Both the position numbers and the translations under genes were made by a program. This document shows, in pieces, positions 1 to 6,818 of a DNA stretch of 8,464 bases. The notes under the pieces are model-generated. The model saw only the letters and a list, made by a program, of their open reading frames with translations, did no database searches and had not been told where the DNA came from. The stretch comes from Conexibacter sp. (lineage in GTDB: Bacteria > Actinomycetota > Thermoleophilia > Solirubrobacterales > Solirubrobacteraceae), in NCBI GenBank assembly GCA_025964295.1, contig JAOPZD010000629.1:1-8464 (forward strand), read 5' to 3'. Each line of letters begins with the position of its first letter. The stretch's first letter is position 1.

Positions 1-10
1 ACCTGAGCCG

Positions 11-487
11 GTGGCGGGGCGCTGGTCGGCGCGCCGCGCGCACGACGCGCTGCCGCCGACGGTCCAGCGCCTGCTGCGCTTCGTGCTCGCCGGCGGGCTG
101 ACCGCCACCGTCAACTTCGGCTCCAGCGCCGCGCTGCTGCTGCTCGGGCTGCCGGTGCAGGCCGCGGTGGCCCTGGCCTACCTGATCACCGTCACGACGC
201 ACTTCACGCTGCAGCGGCTGTTCGTCTTCGCCGGCCAGGGCGAGTTCGCGCTGCCGCTCAGCGCCCAGCTGCGCCGCTACGCCGCCGTCGCCCTCGTGCA
301 GTACCCGGCGACCGCCGGCCTCGTCGCGGGCTTCGTCGCGCTGGGCGCGGCGGACATCGTGGCGGTCGTGTGCGCGGCGATCCTCGTGATGCCGATCACG
401 TTCGTCGTCCTGCGCACGCACCTCTTCCACGCGGTGGCGGGCGACGAGCCCGACGCCGACGCCCCGGCAGCGCCCCCGCTCGGCTAG
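11..487 (+). CDS. GtrA-family four-helix membrane protein
   Basis: This is a small integral membrane protein of the GtrA type. Members are implicated in moving polyprenyl-phosphate-linked sugars across the membrane, or in assisting glycosyltransferases that use them. Four hydrophobic segments are visible at about residues 22-43, 48-66, 88-111 and 115-137. The first begins with the typical RFVLAGGLTATVNF pattern, and the loop after helix 2 carries QRLFVF, the usual aromatic/basic signature. At 158 residues it is slightly longer than most of the family because of an acidic, Ala/Pro-rich tail from about residue 143. The GTG start at 11 has no clear ribosome binding site, and the frame stays open to the left edge (cct gag ccg), so the true start may lie outside the window. 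Its stop codon overlaps that of the convergent methyltransferase. The family call is firm; the substrate is unknown. Confidence 0.85.
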   Translation: MAGRWSARRAHDALPPTVQRLLRFVLAGGLTATVNFGSSAALLLLGLPVQAAVALAYLITVTTHFTLQRLFVFAGQGEFALPLSAQLRRYAAVALVQYPATAGLVAGFVALGAADIVAVVCAAILVMPITFVVLRTHLFHAVAGDEPDADAPAAPPLG

Positions 488-1374
488 GGCCCGGGCGCCG
501 CGGCGGCCAGCCGCGACTCGAGCTCGGCCACGCGCCGGCGCAGCCCGCCGACGACCTGCGCCTGCACGGCCGTCCGGCGGTCGATCTCGTCCTGCAGGCG
601 CAGGACCTGGAGAAACAGCGTGATGCGGTTGTCCTCCAGGCGCTCCAGCAGCGGCGAGCGGTCATACGGCGCGAGGTAGGCGTCGAGCTGCGCCGCCCAC
701 GGCGCCGTCGCCGAGTAGAGGAAGCCGAGGCCGAAGACGCACGGCACGAGCCGGAAGATCAGGCCCGGCGTCTCCGCGCGGAAGTCGTCGACGGCGGTCA
801 GCACGCCGTTGCGCGGGCCGCCCTCGTGCTCGGCGACGGCGAAGACGCCCGCGCCGCGGAAGCCGTGCGGGGCGATGCCGTCCTCGCCGGGGGCGATCCC
901 GCCCTCGTAGGTGTAGGGCTGGCGCGCCTCGTCCGGGACCCGCTGGGGGTCGTAGTACTGGTCGCGCCGGGCGCAGGGCCAGTGGACGTCGTGGAGGATC
1001 GCGATCGCCGGGGCCGCGGGGGCGGTCAGCCGGTCGCGGATGGCGCGCAGCTCGCCGATCACCGTCCACCAGTTGTGGTCGCCGTCGATGAAGTAGGTGT
1101 CGGCGTCCTGCAGCTCGGACAGCACCTCGGGCGAGTAGCGCTCGATCAGCTCGACGCCCGCGTGGCGCGCGCCGAGGTCGCGCAGCGCGTCGGACGGGGC
1201 GGGGTCGATGCAGCGCACGTCGCCGTCGTGGGCGGCCGCGTAGTCGGCCAGCCAGGAGGAGAACAGCGCGCCCTCGGCGCCGATCTCGACGATGCGCCGG
1301 GACCCGACGACGTCCAGCGCGCCCTCGATGACGGGGTCGAAGGCCGCGAGCGAGTGGAGGTAGACCTGGGACAT
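484..1374 (-). CDS. Class I SAM-dependent methyltransferase (Methyltransf_24 type) with C-terminal coiled coil
   Basis: This is a predicted cytoplasmic methyltransferase for a sugar or glycan intermediate. The Rossmann SAM-binding motif is IVEIGAEG at residues 28-35, followed by an acidic residue in CIDP (D57) where the ribose of SAM is normally bound. The family signature DTYFIDGDHNW lies at 92-102, and ILHDV at 126-130 leads into a HWPCARRDQYYDP segment. Residues from about 242 to 290 are Leu/Val-rich and charged with heptad-like spacing (V275, L278, V282, L285, L289), suggesting a coiled coil for oligomerisation or partner binding. The ATG at 1374 sits about 30 bp from the divergent HAD gene, with only a weak AAGG-type ribosome site. 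The family is clear. A sugar substrate is inferred from the neighbouring exporter and glycosyltransferase; no acceptor can be read from sequence. Confidence 0.85.
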   Translation of the reverse strand: MSQVYLHSLAAFDPVIEGALDVVGSRRIVEIGAEGALFSSWLADYAAAHDGDVRCIDPAPSDALRDLGARHAGVELIERYSPEVLSELQDADTYFIDGDHNWWTVIGELRAIRDRLTAPAAPAIAILHDVHWPCARRDQYYDPQRVPDEARQPYTYEGGIAPGEDGIAPHGFRGAGVFAVAEHEGGPRNGVLTAVDDFRAETPGLIFRLVPCVFGLGFLYSATAPWAAQLDAYLAPYDRSPLLERLEDNRITLFLQVLRLQDEIDRRTAVQAQVVGGLRRRVAELESRLAAAAPGP

Positions 1375-1386
1375 CGAGACCTTGTC

Positions 1387-1392
1387 AGGAGG
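1387..1392 (+). promoter_or_regulatory. Ribosome binding site AGGAGG of the HAD-family gene
   Basis: A perfect AGGAGG lies 11 nt before the GTG at 1404 and 17 nt before the in-frame ATG at 1410. The spacing favours the GTG as the start. It lies inside the 29-bp gap between the divergent methyltransferase and HAD genes. Confidence 0.6.
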
Positions 1393-1403
1393 CGAGCGGA
1401 CCG

Positions 1404-4160
1404 GTGGGGATGATTTACTGCGGACCCTTGACCGACACCGCCGAACCTGACCTCGTGGTCGGCCAGGGCGCGTCGCGGAGGGCGAACGATACTCGCCTGT
1501 CGGCCGCGTGGAGCGCCCTGGAGGACCCCAGCATCGCCGTCGTCACGACCGACGTGTTCGACACCCTCGTCTTCCGGACCGTCCGCCGGCCCGTCGACGC
1601 GTTCGCGCTGATCGGCGCGCGCCTGGCCGAGCAGGGCCTGCTCGCCGCGCGGCTGCCGTCCGACAGCTTCCAGGGCCTGCGCCAGACCGCCGAGCGCGTC
1701 GCGCGCGAGCGCATGCACGCCGCGGCCGGCACGTGGGAGGTGACGATCCGCGAGATCTACGCGGCGTTCCCGGCGTGGGCGCGCGCGGGCGACGAGCGCC
1801 TGCACGAGCTGATCGAGACCGAGGTCGCCGTCGAGCGCGAGGTCTGCGTCCCCGACCTCGAGATCACCGCGCTGCTGATCGCCGCCCAGGAGGCGGGCAA
1901 GCGGGTCGCGATCGTCTCCGACAACTACCTCGGCGCGGCGAACCTCCGCGCGGTCCTCGCGCAGCCGCCGCTGGGCGAGCTGAGCTGGGACGCGATCTTC
2001 TGCTCCTGCGATCACCGCACCGGCAAGGGCGGCGACCTCTGGGACATCGTGCTCGACGAGCTCGGCGTGCGCCCGGAGCAGATCCTGCACCTCGGCGACA
2101 ACAAGCGCGACGACGTGCAGAAGCCGGCCAAGCTCGGCGTCCGCGCCGTCTTCTACGAGCAGCGCCCGGAGGAGTCCGAGGACACGCTGGACGCCGAGCG
2201 CCGCCTCGTCGCGGCCGCCGACGCGCGGCCGCTGCCGCGCGGAGTGCCCGGCGGCAGCGACTTCGGCCTGACCGCGCTGCGCGGCAAGGTGCTCGGCGCC
2301 CGCTGGGACGTGCCCGAGGGCATGTACCACTACTGGGAGTACGGGGCCTCGGTGCTCGGCCCGGCGTTCACGGGCTTCGCCGACTGGATCGCCCGCGAGG
2401 CGCGGCTGCTGGGCTTCGGGAGCGTCCACTGCCTGATGCGCGAGGGCACGTTCCTGTCGGCCTTGGTCGAGGCGGCCGACGACGCGCGCCGCGCCCCCGG
2501 CGACGAGCCGCTGGCCGTCGACGAGCTGTGGCTGAACCGCCACACGTGCCTAGTCGCCGCGATGGGCGAGATCGACCACGATGCGCTGCGCCACCTCTAC
2601 GCCGGGCGCACGTCGCTGACGATGCGCCAGGCGCTGGCCCTGCTCGGGCTCGCGCCCTCCGACGTCCCGGCGCTGGCCGGCCACGGCGCCACGCGCCTGG
2701 ACGACGTCACGATCCGCGACGCGCTGATCAGGGAGATCGAGGGCAGCGACGAGCTCAAGGCCAAGGCCTGGGCGCACGCGCGCAAGCAGCGCGAGCGCGT
2801 CGTCGCGCTGCTGGAGGCAGCGGCCGACGACAACGGCCGCGTGCTGATGGTCGACCTCGGCTGGGGCGCGTCGATCCAGGACCTCGCCAACCGCTGCCTG
2901 CGCGCCGCGGGCTCCGACGTCTACACCGTCGGGCTCTACCTGCTGACCCACAGCGGCGCGACCGAGCGGATGGTCGAGGGCGCCGAGGTCTACGGCTTCC
3001 TCGGCGACAGCGGCGGCCCGCACGACCTCGCCGGCCTCGTCATGCGCTCGCCCGAGATCCTCGAGCAGGTGTGCACCGCCGACGTCGGCTCGCAGCTGGG
3101 CCTGACCGCCGATCTGGAGCCGATCACCGAGGACCTCGACCCGCGGCTGGAGGGCCAGCGCCGCGAGATCGGCTGGGTGCGCCGCGGCGTCCACGCCTTC
3201 CAGGACCTCTGGCACGAGTACGACGCGATCCTGCCCGGGCGCCTCGGCGACCTCGCCGACGCGCGCCCGCAGCTGCTCGCCCAGGTCGCCCGCGCGCTGA
3301 TCGCGCCGACCGCGCGCGAGGCCGCGCTGTTCGGCGACTGGCAGCACGACGAGGGCCGCGGCTCGTCCCGGCTGGACGAGATCGCCGGCGCCGGGCGGCT
3401 GGAGCTCGCCTCCCACGCGACGCCGCGCCAGCTGCGCGAGTCGCCGATGAGCACGGTCTACTGGCCGTGGGGGCTGATGGGCCGCGCGGCCGAGCACCAC
3501 GGCGCGCTGCTGTCGGCGGTCGCCGCCGGGCTGCTGCCGTGGGAGGCGACGGAGACCGAGCTCGAGATCGGCCTCGCCGAGCTGCGCGGGGTCCGCGGAC
3601 ATTGGGGCCCGCCCACCGAGGAGTCCGAGGACGACGAGGAGGCGGGCGGGCCGCCGCGCGCCGCCACCCAGCCGCTGCGCAACATCTCCGGCAACTCCCT
3701 GCTGTCGCTGCGCATCACCGCGCCCGACATCCAGGCCATCGAGCTGATGCCCGGCTTCAAGCCGCACGTCCTGCGGCTGGACTTCCTGAAGGTGTCGCTG
3801 TGGGAGCAGGGCCGCGACCAGCCGCGCGAGCTCCTGCTCGGCGGCGGCGAGACCTCCGCCGCGCCGTGGACGCACGGCTACGTCGAGCTGGCCCACAACG
3901 TGTTCGCCGCCCCCGCGCCGGGCTGCTGGTTCTCCGTCGACCTCGAGCCCCTCCGGGAGGCCGTCGTCTACGCCGTCGACGTCGAGTGCGGCTTCTCCGC
4001 CCTCCCGATCCCCGCACCCCTCGACGGCCGCCTCCAGACCCAGGTCGACGCCGAGATCCTCGACCGCGCCCGCCGCACCCTCGCCGGCATGGAGTCCTCG
4101 CTCTCCTGGCGGATCACCAAGCCGCTGCGCAGCCTCAAGGGCCTCGCGGGCCGCGGCTAG
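1404..4160 (+). CDS. Large multidomain HAD-family hydrolase-like protein of glycan loci
   Basis: This 918-residue protein starts with a HAD phosphatase-like domain. Motif I is DVFDTLV at 50-56 (nucleophile D50, acid/base D53), motif II is VSDNY at 171-175 (S172), the motif III lysine is probably K208 in HRTGKGG, and motif IV is LGDNKRDD at 230-237. All catalytic residues are present. The middle region (about 305-720) resembles that of large predicted HAD proteins (COG5610-like), with MYHYWEYGASVLGP, LMREGTFLSAL at 344-354 and VDLGWGASIQ at 483-492. An acidic linker at 738-748 leads to a probable beta-rich domain (about 757-865), a short helix and the basic tail SSLSWRITKPLR at 898-909. That tail recurs at the ends of polysaccharide-locus enzymes. 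The GTG start is set by AGGAGG at 1387; ATG 1410 and GTG 1455 are alternatives. The true reaction and substrate are unknown. Confidence 0.85.
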   Translation: MGMIYCGPLTDTAEPDLVVGQGASRRANDTRLSAAWSALEDPSIAVVTTDVFDTLVFRTVRRPVDAFALIGARLAEQGLLAARLPSDSFQGLRQTAERVARERMHAAAGTWEVTIREIYAAFPAWARAGDERLHELIETEVAVEREVCVPDLEITALLIAAQEAGKRVAIVSDNYLGAANLRAVLAQPPLGELSWDAIFCSCDHRTGKGGDLWDIVLDELGVRPEQILHLGDNKRDDVQKPAKLGVRAVFYEQRPEESEDTLDAERRLVAAADARPLPRGVPGGSDFGLTALRGKVLGARWDVPEGMYHYWEYGASVLGPAFTGFADWIAREARLLGFGSVHCLMREGTFLSALVEAADDARRAPGDEPLAVDELWLNRHTCLVAAMGEIDHDALRHLYAGRTSLTMRQALALLGLAPSDVPALAGHGATRLDDVTIRDALIREIEGSDELKAKAWAHARKQRERVVALLEAAADDNGRVLMVDLGWGASIQDLANRCLRAAGSDVYTVGLYLLTHSGATERMVEGAEVYGFLGDSGGPHDLAGLVMRSPEILEQVCTADVGSQLGLTADLEPITEDLDPRLEGQRREIGWVRRGVHAFQDLWHEYDAILPGRLGDLADARPQLLAQVARALIAPTAREAALFGDWQHDEGRGSSRLDEIAGAGRLELASHATPRQLRESPMSTVYWPWGLMGRAAEHHGALLSAVAAGLLPWEATETELEIGLAELRGVRGHWGPPTEESEDDEEAGGPPRAATQPLRNISGNSLLSLRITAPDIQAIELMPGFKPHVLRLDFLKVSLWEQGRDQPRELLLGGGETSAAPWTHGYVELAHNVFAAPAPGCWFSVDLEPLREAVVYAVDVECGFSALPIPAPLDGRLQTQVDAEILDRARRTLAGMESSLSWRITKPLRSLKGLAGRG

Positions 4161-4178
4161 CGGCGAGGGGGCGCGAGG
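4142..4178. terminator. Nested hairpin between convergent genes, possible bidirectional terminator
   Basis: An outer 7-bp stem pairs CCTCGCG (4142-4148) with CGCGAGG (4172-4178). An inner 5-bp stem pairs GCCGC (4150-4154) with GCGGC (4160-4164) and holds most of the HAD stop codon in its loop. Reading on the + strand, the hairpin is followed by a pyrimidine-rich, T-rich run (4179-4194). The structure spans the 18-bp gap between the stops of the HAD gene and the membrane-protein gene. Function is inferred from position and shape. Confidence 0.4.
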
Positions 4179-5444
4179 TCAGGTCTTCTTCTTGGCCTTG
4201 GCCTTCGGCATCGGCTTGGCGTAGCGCGGTCCGATCAGCTCCATCGTCGAGCCGTTGACGTGCGGCCGCAGCGGGCAGGTCACCCGCTTGCCGAGCTCGC
4301 TCCTGGGGGTCAGCCACGCCCGTAGGCAGACGCGCCGCACGTTGCGCGGAACGGCCAGCGTGAGCGTGCGAGCACCGGTCCCCGGACCATCGGCCTCGCG
4401 CACCTGGCGGCCCAGCGTGACGATGCCGGCGCCGTCCCAGCCCGTCGCGTCGAGGTGCACGAACGGCCGGGTGACCCCCGCCGTCGCCAGGTTCGGGGCC
4501 GCCACGGAGACCGCCAGCTGCTGGCGCGCCGCGTCGACGTAGTGCGCGTCGATGCGCGGCCGCTGGCCACGCGTGGGCAACGGCATGTAGATGCAGCCCG
4601 TGCCCTCGTCCGGCTTCGGCGACTTCAACGGCGGCACCGCCTTGGCCTTCGACTCCCGCTCGCCGGATGCGGTCGTGGTGACAGGCAGGACCTTGGCGGC
4701 GGCCGGCGCCGTCTGCGTCGCCGCGGGCACGGTCTGCGTCGCCTTGGGCGCCGTCGGGTAGGTACCGCACTTGTCGGCCGGCTGGTTGTCGTCCTTGATC
4801 GTGGCGCTGACGCCGACGACGTCGTAGCGACCGGGAGGGATGCGCACCGAGAGGTCCTGGGTCGCGTCGCCGTCGCCGTCGGGGCCGACCGAGGCCTCGG
4901 CCAGGCGCCGGCGCCACCGCAGGACGCCGTGACGGTAGACCATGCCCTCGACGCTCACGGTCAGCGGCTCCTTGGACGACAGGTGGCTGACCTTGGCGGT
5001 CCCCGTCAGCAGCAGCGTGTCCGGGTCGATCGACACGCTGACCCGCGGCCGCTCTGCTTCGCTCACGGAGCTGATCGACACGAAGAAGCCGATGAGCACG
5101 CCGACGACGGCCGCGAAGATGCCCAGGATCATCCAGGGCTTCTTCGTCCACTCCCAGAAGTACACCGGCCGCTTCCACCATGCCATTTGCTCCTCGCGCG
5201 TCGCCTGCGCGACCAGGACCGAGAACAGCCAGCAGGCGCCGGCCACCACCGCCAGCCCGACGGAGGCCGTGAACCACTGTGGATGGTTGCGCTGGACGCG
5301 ACCGATGGTGCCCGTGACCGCTAGGCCCGTGACCCCGCTCCCGAGGGCGACGCCGCCCGCGACCAGCGGTGCGATCAGCACCGAGGACGGGCTGCTCCTC
5401 TTGTCCTGCTGGTCCTGCTGGCCCTGCTGGCCGTCGCCCGACAT
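4179..5444 (-). CDS. Membrane-anchored protein of unknown function
   Basis: I do not recognise a family. The 421-residue protein begins with a Gln/Asp-rich hydrophilic stretch (residues 5-14). Three likely transmembrane segments follow at about 22-46, 57-79 and 104-125; the middle loop is basic and Trp-rich (WWKRPVYFWEWTKKPW, 89-104). After residue 130 there is a soluble region of roughly 290 residues, probably outside the cell. It looks like two beta-rich parts (about 133-216 and 296-402) joined by a low-complexity Ala/Thr/Pro/Lys linker with repeats KATQTVPAATQTAP. Four cysteines (C226, C284, C373, C390) could pair as disulfides. The tail is Lys-rich (AKAKKKT). The ATG is supported by GGAGG, though only 4 nt away. 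It lies 108 bp downstream of the glycosyltransferase on the same strand. A role at the envelope is inferred from topology only. Confidence 0.75.
   Translation of the reverse strand: MSGDGQQGQQDQQDKRSSPSSVLIAPLVAGGVALGSGVTGLAVTGTIGRVQRNHPQWFTASVGLAVVAGACWLFSVLVAQATREEQMAWWKRPVYFWEWTKKPWMILGIFAAVVGVLIGFFVSISSVSEAERPRVSVSIDPDTLLLTGTAKVSHLSSKEPLTVSVEGMVYRHGVLRWRRRLAEASVGPDGDGDATQDLSVRIPPGRYDVVGVSATIKDDNQPADKCGTYPTAPKATQTVPAATQTAPAAAKVLPVTTTASGERESKAKAVPPLKSPKPDEGTGCIYMPLPTRGQRPRIDAHYVDAARQQLAVSVAAPNLATAGVTRPFVHLDATGWDGAGIVTLGRQVREADGPGTGARTLTLAVPRNVRRVCLRAWLTPRSELGKRVTCPLRPHVNGSTMELIGPRYAKPMPKAKAKKKT
5404..5430. repeat. Three tandem 9-bp units coding for Gln-Gln-Asp/Gly
   Basis: Three direct copies of tcctgctgg-like units (5404-5412, 5413-5421 and 5422-5430; the third has one change) lie in the start region of the membrane-protein gene. 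On the - strand they encode the N-terminal QQG/QQD/QQD run. The repeat could vary in copy number without breaking the frame. Confidence 0.7.
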
Positions 5445-5448
5445 CGGA

Positions 5449-5453
5449 CCTCC
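5449..5453 (-). promoter_or_regulatory. Ribosome binding site GGAGG of the membrane-protein gene
   Basis: GGAGG on the - strand ends 4 nt before the ATG at 5444, a rather short spacing. It overlaps the end of the palindrome CCACGTGG (5452-5459). Confidence 0.55.
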
Positions 5454-5552
5454 ACGTGGTCTGACGCCTCCGGTGAGCAGCTTGCATCATCTCGGGGCCC
5501 TGAGTCAAGCGCGGCCTGGTCCGTCGTTCAGGGCGCGGCGCGGCGCGGCTGA

Positions 5553-6800
5553 TCACCAGGCCGCCGCCCCGCGCCAGGGGCGCGGTGCGGCGGGGATGGC
5601 GGCGAGGGCGGCGATCGCGTCCTCGACGGGTGCGAGCGTGGCCATCTCGGCGGCGATGACGCGGGCGCGGCGGCGGTAGGCGTCGTGGGTGAGGACCTCG
5701 GAGACGGCGGGCGCGAGCCCGGCGAGGGTGTGGGCGTCGGGGAGGTCGATGACGCGGCGGGAGTCGCGGTCGTCGAGGAGCGCGAGGCCGGCGCCGACGC
5801 GCTCGACGGCGTCGGCGTTCGCCCATTGGTCGATGCTGAAGAGCGGCAGGACGACGAGCGGGACGCCGTGGGCCAGCGCGCCGAGCGTCGAGCCGTAGCC
5901 GCCGTGGGAGACCGCGACGGCGGCGTGCGGCAGGACGGCCTCCTGCGGGATCCAGCGCTCGACGTGGACGTTGGCGGGCAGGTCGCCCAGCGCCGCGGGA
6001 TCGGGCGCGTCGCCGAGCGTCACCAGCAGGCGGACGCGCAGCGACGCGAGCACGTCGATCGCCAGCCGGTAGAGCGCCGGGAAGTAGGCCATGTGCGGCT
6101 TGCCGGCGACCGAGCCCAGGCTGAAGTACACCAGCGGGTCGTCGCTGCCCGCCCACCAGTCGGGCAGCGGCGCGCTGTCGCGGACGGTCAGGACCGGCTC
6201 GGCCGCGCGGCAGCGGTGGATCGCCGCCGCCGCCGTCGCGCCGCCGCGCTCCTCCAGCGCCGAGGGCATCATGGTGTACAACGGCGTCTCGCGCATCCGA
6301 TCGCCCGCCGGGTCGGCGGCCAGGCCGAGCGAGGAGCGCAGGTCGTCGACCGCCGGCGCGGCGAGCCCGATCGACCGCTCCTCCAGCGTCATCAGCCCGA
6401 GCCCGACGCGCACGACCGGGATGTCGTGCAGCTCGCCGACGAGCGTCGAGCCGTACTCCCATGCCTCGCGGACGATCAGGTCCGGCCGCCACGTCCCGCC
6501 CAGCGCGCGCAGCCCCGGCAGCATCGCCTCGGTGTCGAAGCGCGCGAAGTACTCGGCCAGCATGCGGTCGTTGGCCTCGTCGATGCCCATCCGCATGAAC
6601 TGCGCCGCCAGCGAGCCGAACGCCTCCGGCGCGGGGTCGTCGACGAGCGCGAACGGCAGCCCGGTCCGCGCCACGTGGGCCTCGTTCTGGCGCTGCGCCG
6701 TGACCAGCACCTCGTGCCCCGCACGCTGCGCCGCATGCGCGAACGGCGTCAGCGGCAGGAGGTGGCCGGCGCTGCCACGGCTGGTGAAGAGGATCCGCAT
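5553..6800 (-). CDS. GT1-family (UGT/macrolide-type) glycosyltransferase
   Basis: This is a predicted cytoplasmic, inverting GT-B fold glycosyltransferase that uses a nucleotide sugar. The N-terminal acceptor domain opens with MRILFTSRGSAGHLLP, where H13 is in the place of the usual catalytic histidine. The C-terminal donor domain has VYFSLGS at 224-230, WIPQEAVLPHAAVAVSHGG at 283-301, GYGSTLGALAHGVPLVVLP up to 319 and the sugar-contacting DQ pair D324-Q325 followed by WANAD. The 415-residue length is normal for the family. Relatives glycosylate antibiotics, sterols or lipids, so the acceptor could be a lipid or a natural product rather than a polysaccharide. The ATG at 6800 has no convincing Shine-Dalgarno. 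A PHO-box-like direct repeat lies 19-36 nt upstream. The 3' end of the coding sequence folds into a strong hairpin (5561-5593). The family is sure; the substrate is not known. Confidence 0.9.
   Translation of the reverse strand: MRILFTSRGSAGHLLPLTPFAHAAQRAGHEVLVTAQRQNEAHVARTGLPFALVDDPAPEAFGSLAAQFMRMGIDEANDRMLAEYFARFDTEAMLPGLRALGGTWRPDLIVREAWEYGSTLVGELHDIPVVRVGLGLMTLEERSIGLAAPAVDDLRSSLGLAADPAGDRMRETPLYTMMPSALEERGGATAAAAIHRCRAAEPVLTVRDSAPLPDWWAGSDDPLVYFSLGSVAGKPHMAYFPALYRLAIDVLASLRVRLLVTLGDAPDPAALGDLPANVHVERWIPQEAVLPHAAVAVSHGGYGSTLGALAHGVPLVVLPLFSIDQWANADAVERVGAGLALLDDRDSRRVIDLPDAHTLAGLAPAVSEVLTHDAYRRRARVIAAEMATLAPVEDAIAALAAIPAAPRPWRGAAAW
5561..5593 (-). terminator. Long GC hairpin inside the 3' end of the glycosyltransferase gene
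   Basis: CCGCCGC (5561-5567) pairs with GCGGCGG (5587-5593), and CCGCGCC (5569-5575) pairs with GGCGCGG (5579-5585), around an AGG loop. One opposed mismatch (5568/5586) separates the two stems, so 14 of 15 positions pair. It codes for the last residues before W415 and ends 5 nt before the stop codon. There is no T-run after it on the - strand, so it could instead be an mRNA 3'-end stabiliser, or simply coding DNA that happens to fold. Confidence 0.35.
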
Positions 6801-6818
6801 CCGCGCAATGGCACCACG

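Noticed and set aside
370..1413. 347-codon + strand frame opposite the methyltransferase
   Set aside because: Low-complexity Arg/Val/Ala/Gly-rich translation, antisense to a gene with intact SAM-binding motifs.
1428..1433. TTGACC as a -35 box on the + strand inside the HAD 5' codons
   Set aside because: No -10-like hexamer at 16-18 bp, and it lies downstream of the supported start.
2550..3896. 448-codon - strand frame opposite the HAD gene
   Set aside because: Antisense shadow, low-complexity product and no domain signature.
1508..4258. 916-codon + strand frame inside the HAD gene
   Set aside because: Arg/Pro/Ala-rich shadow of the HAD gene, which has clear motifs in its own frame.
5452..5459. 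CCACGTGG palindrome as an operator
   Set aside because: Eight-bp palindromes are common by chance here, and its overlap with the ribosome site is not enough to assign a regulator.
5481..5508. Promoter upstream of the membrane-protein gene (TTGACT on the - strand at 5508-5503)
   Set aside because: The -35-like hexamer is good, but at proper spacing the -10 position reads TGCAAG, a poor match.
5532..5546. Three GGCGC units after the glycosyltransferase stop
   Set aside because: Short simple repeat expected in GC-rich DNA; no paired partner or site function seen.
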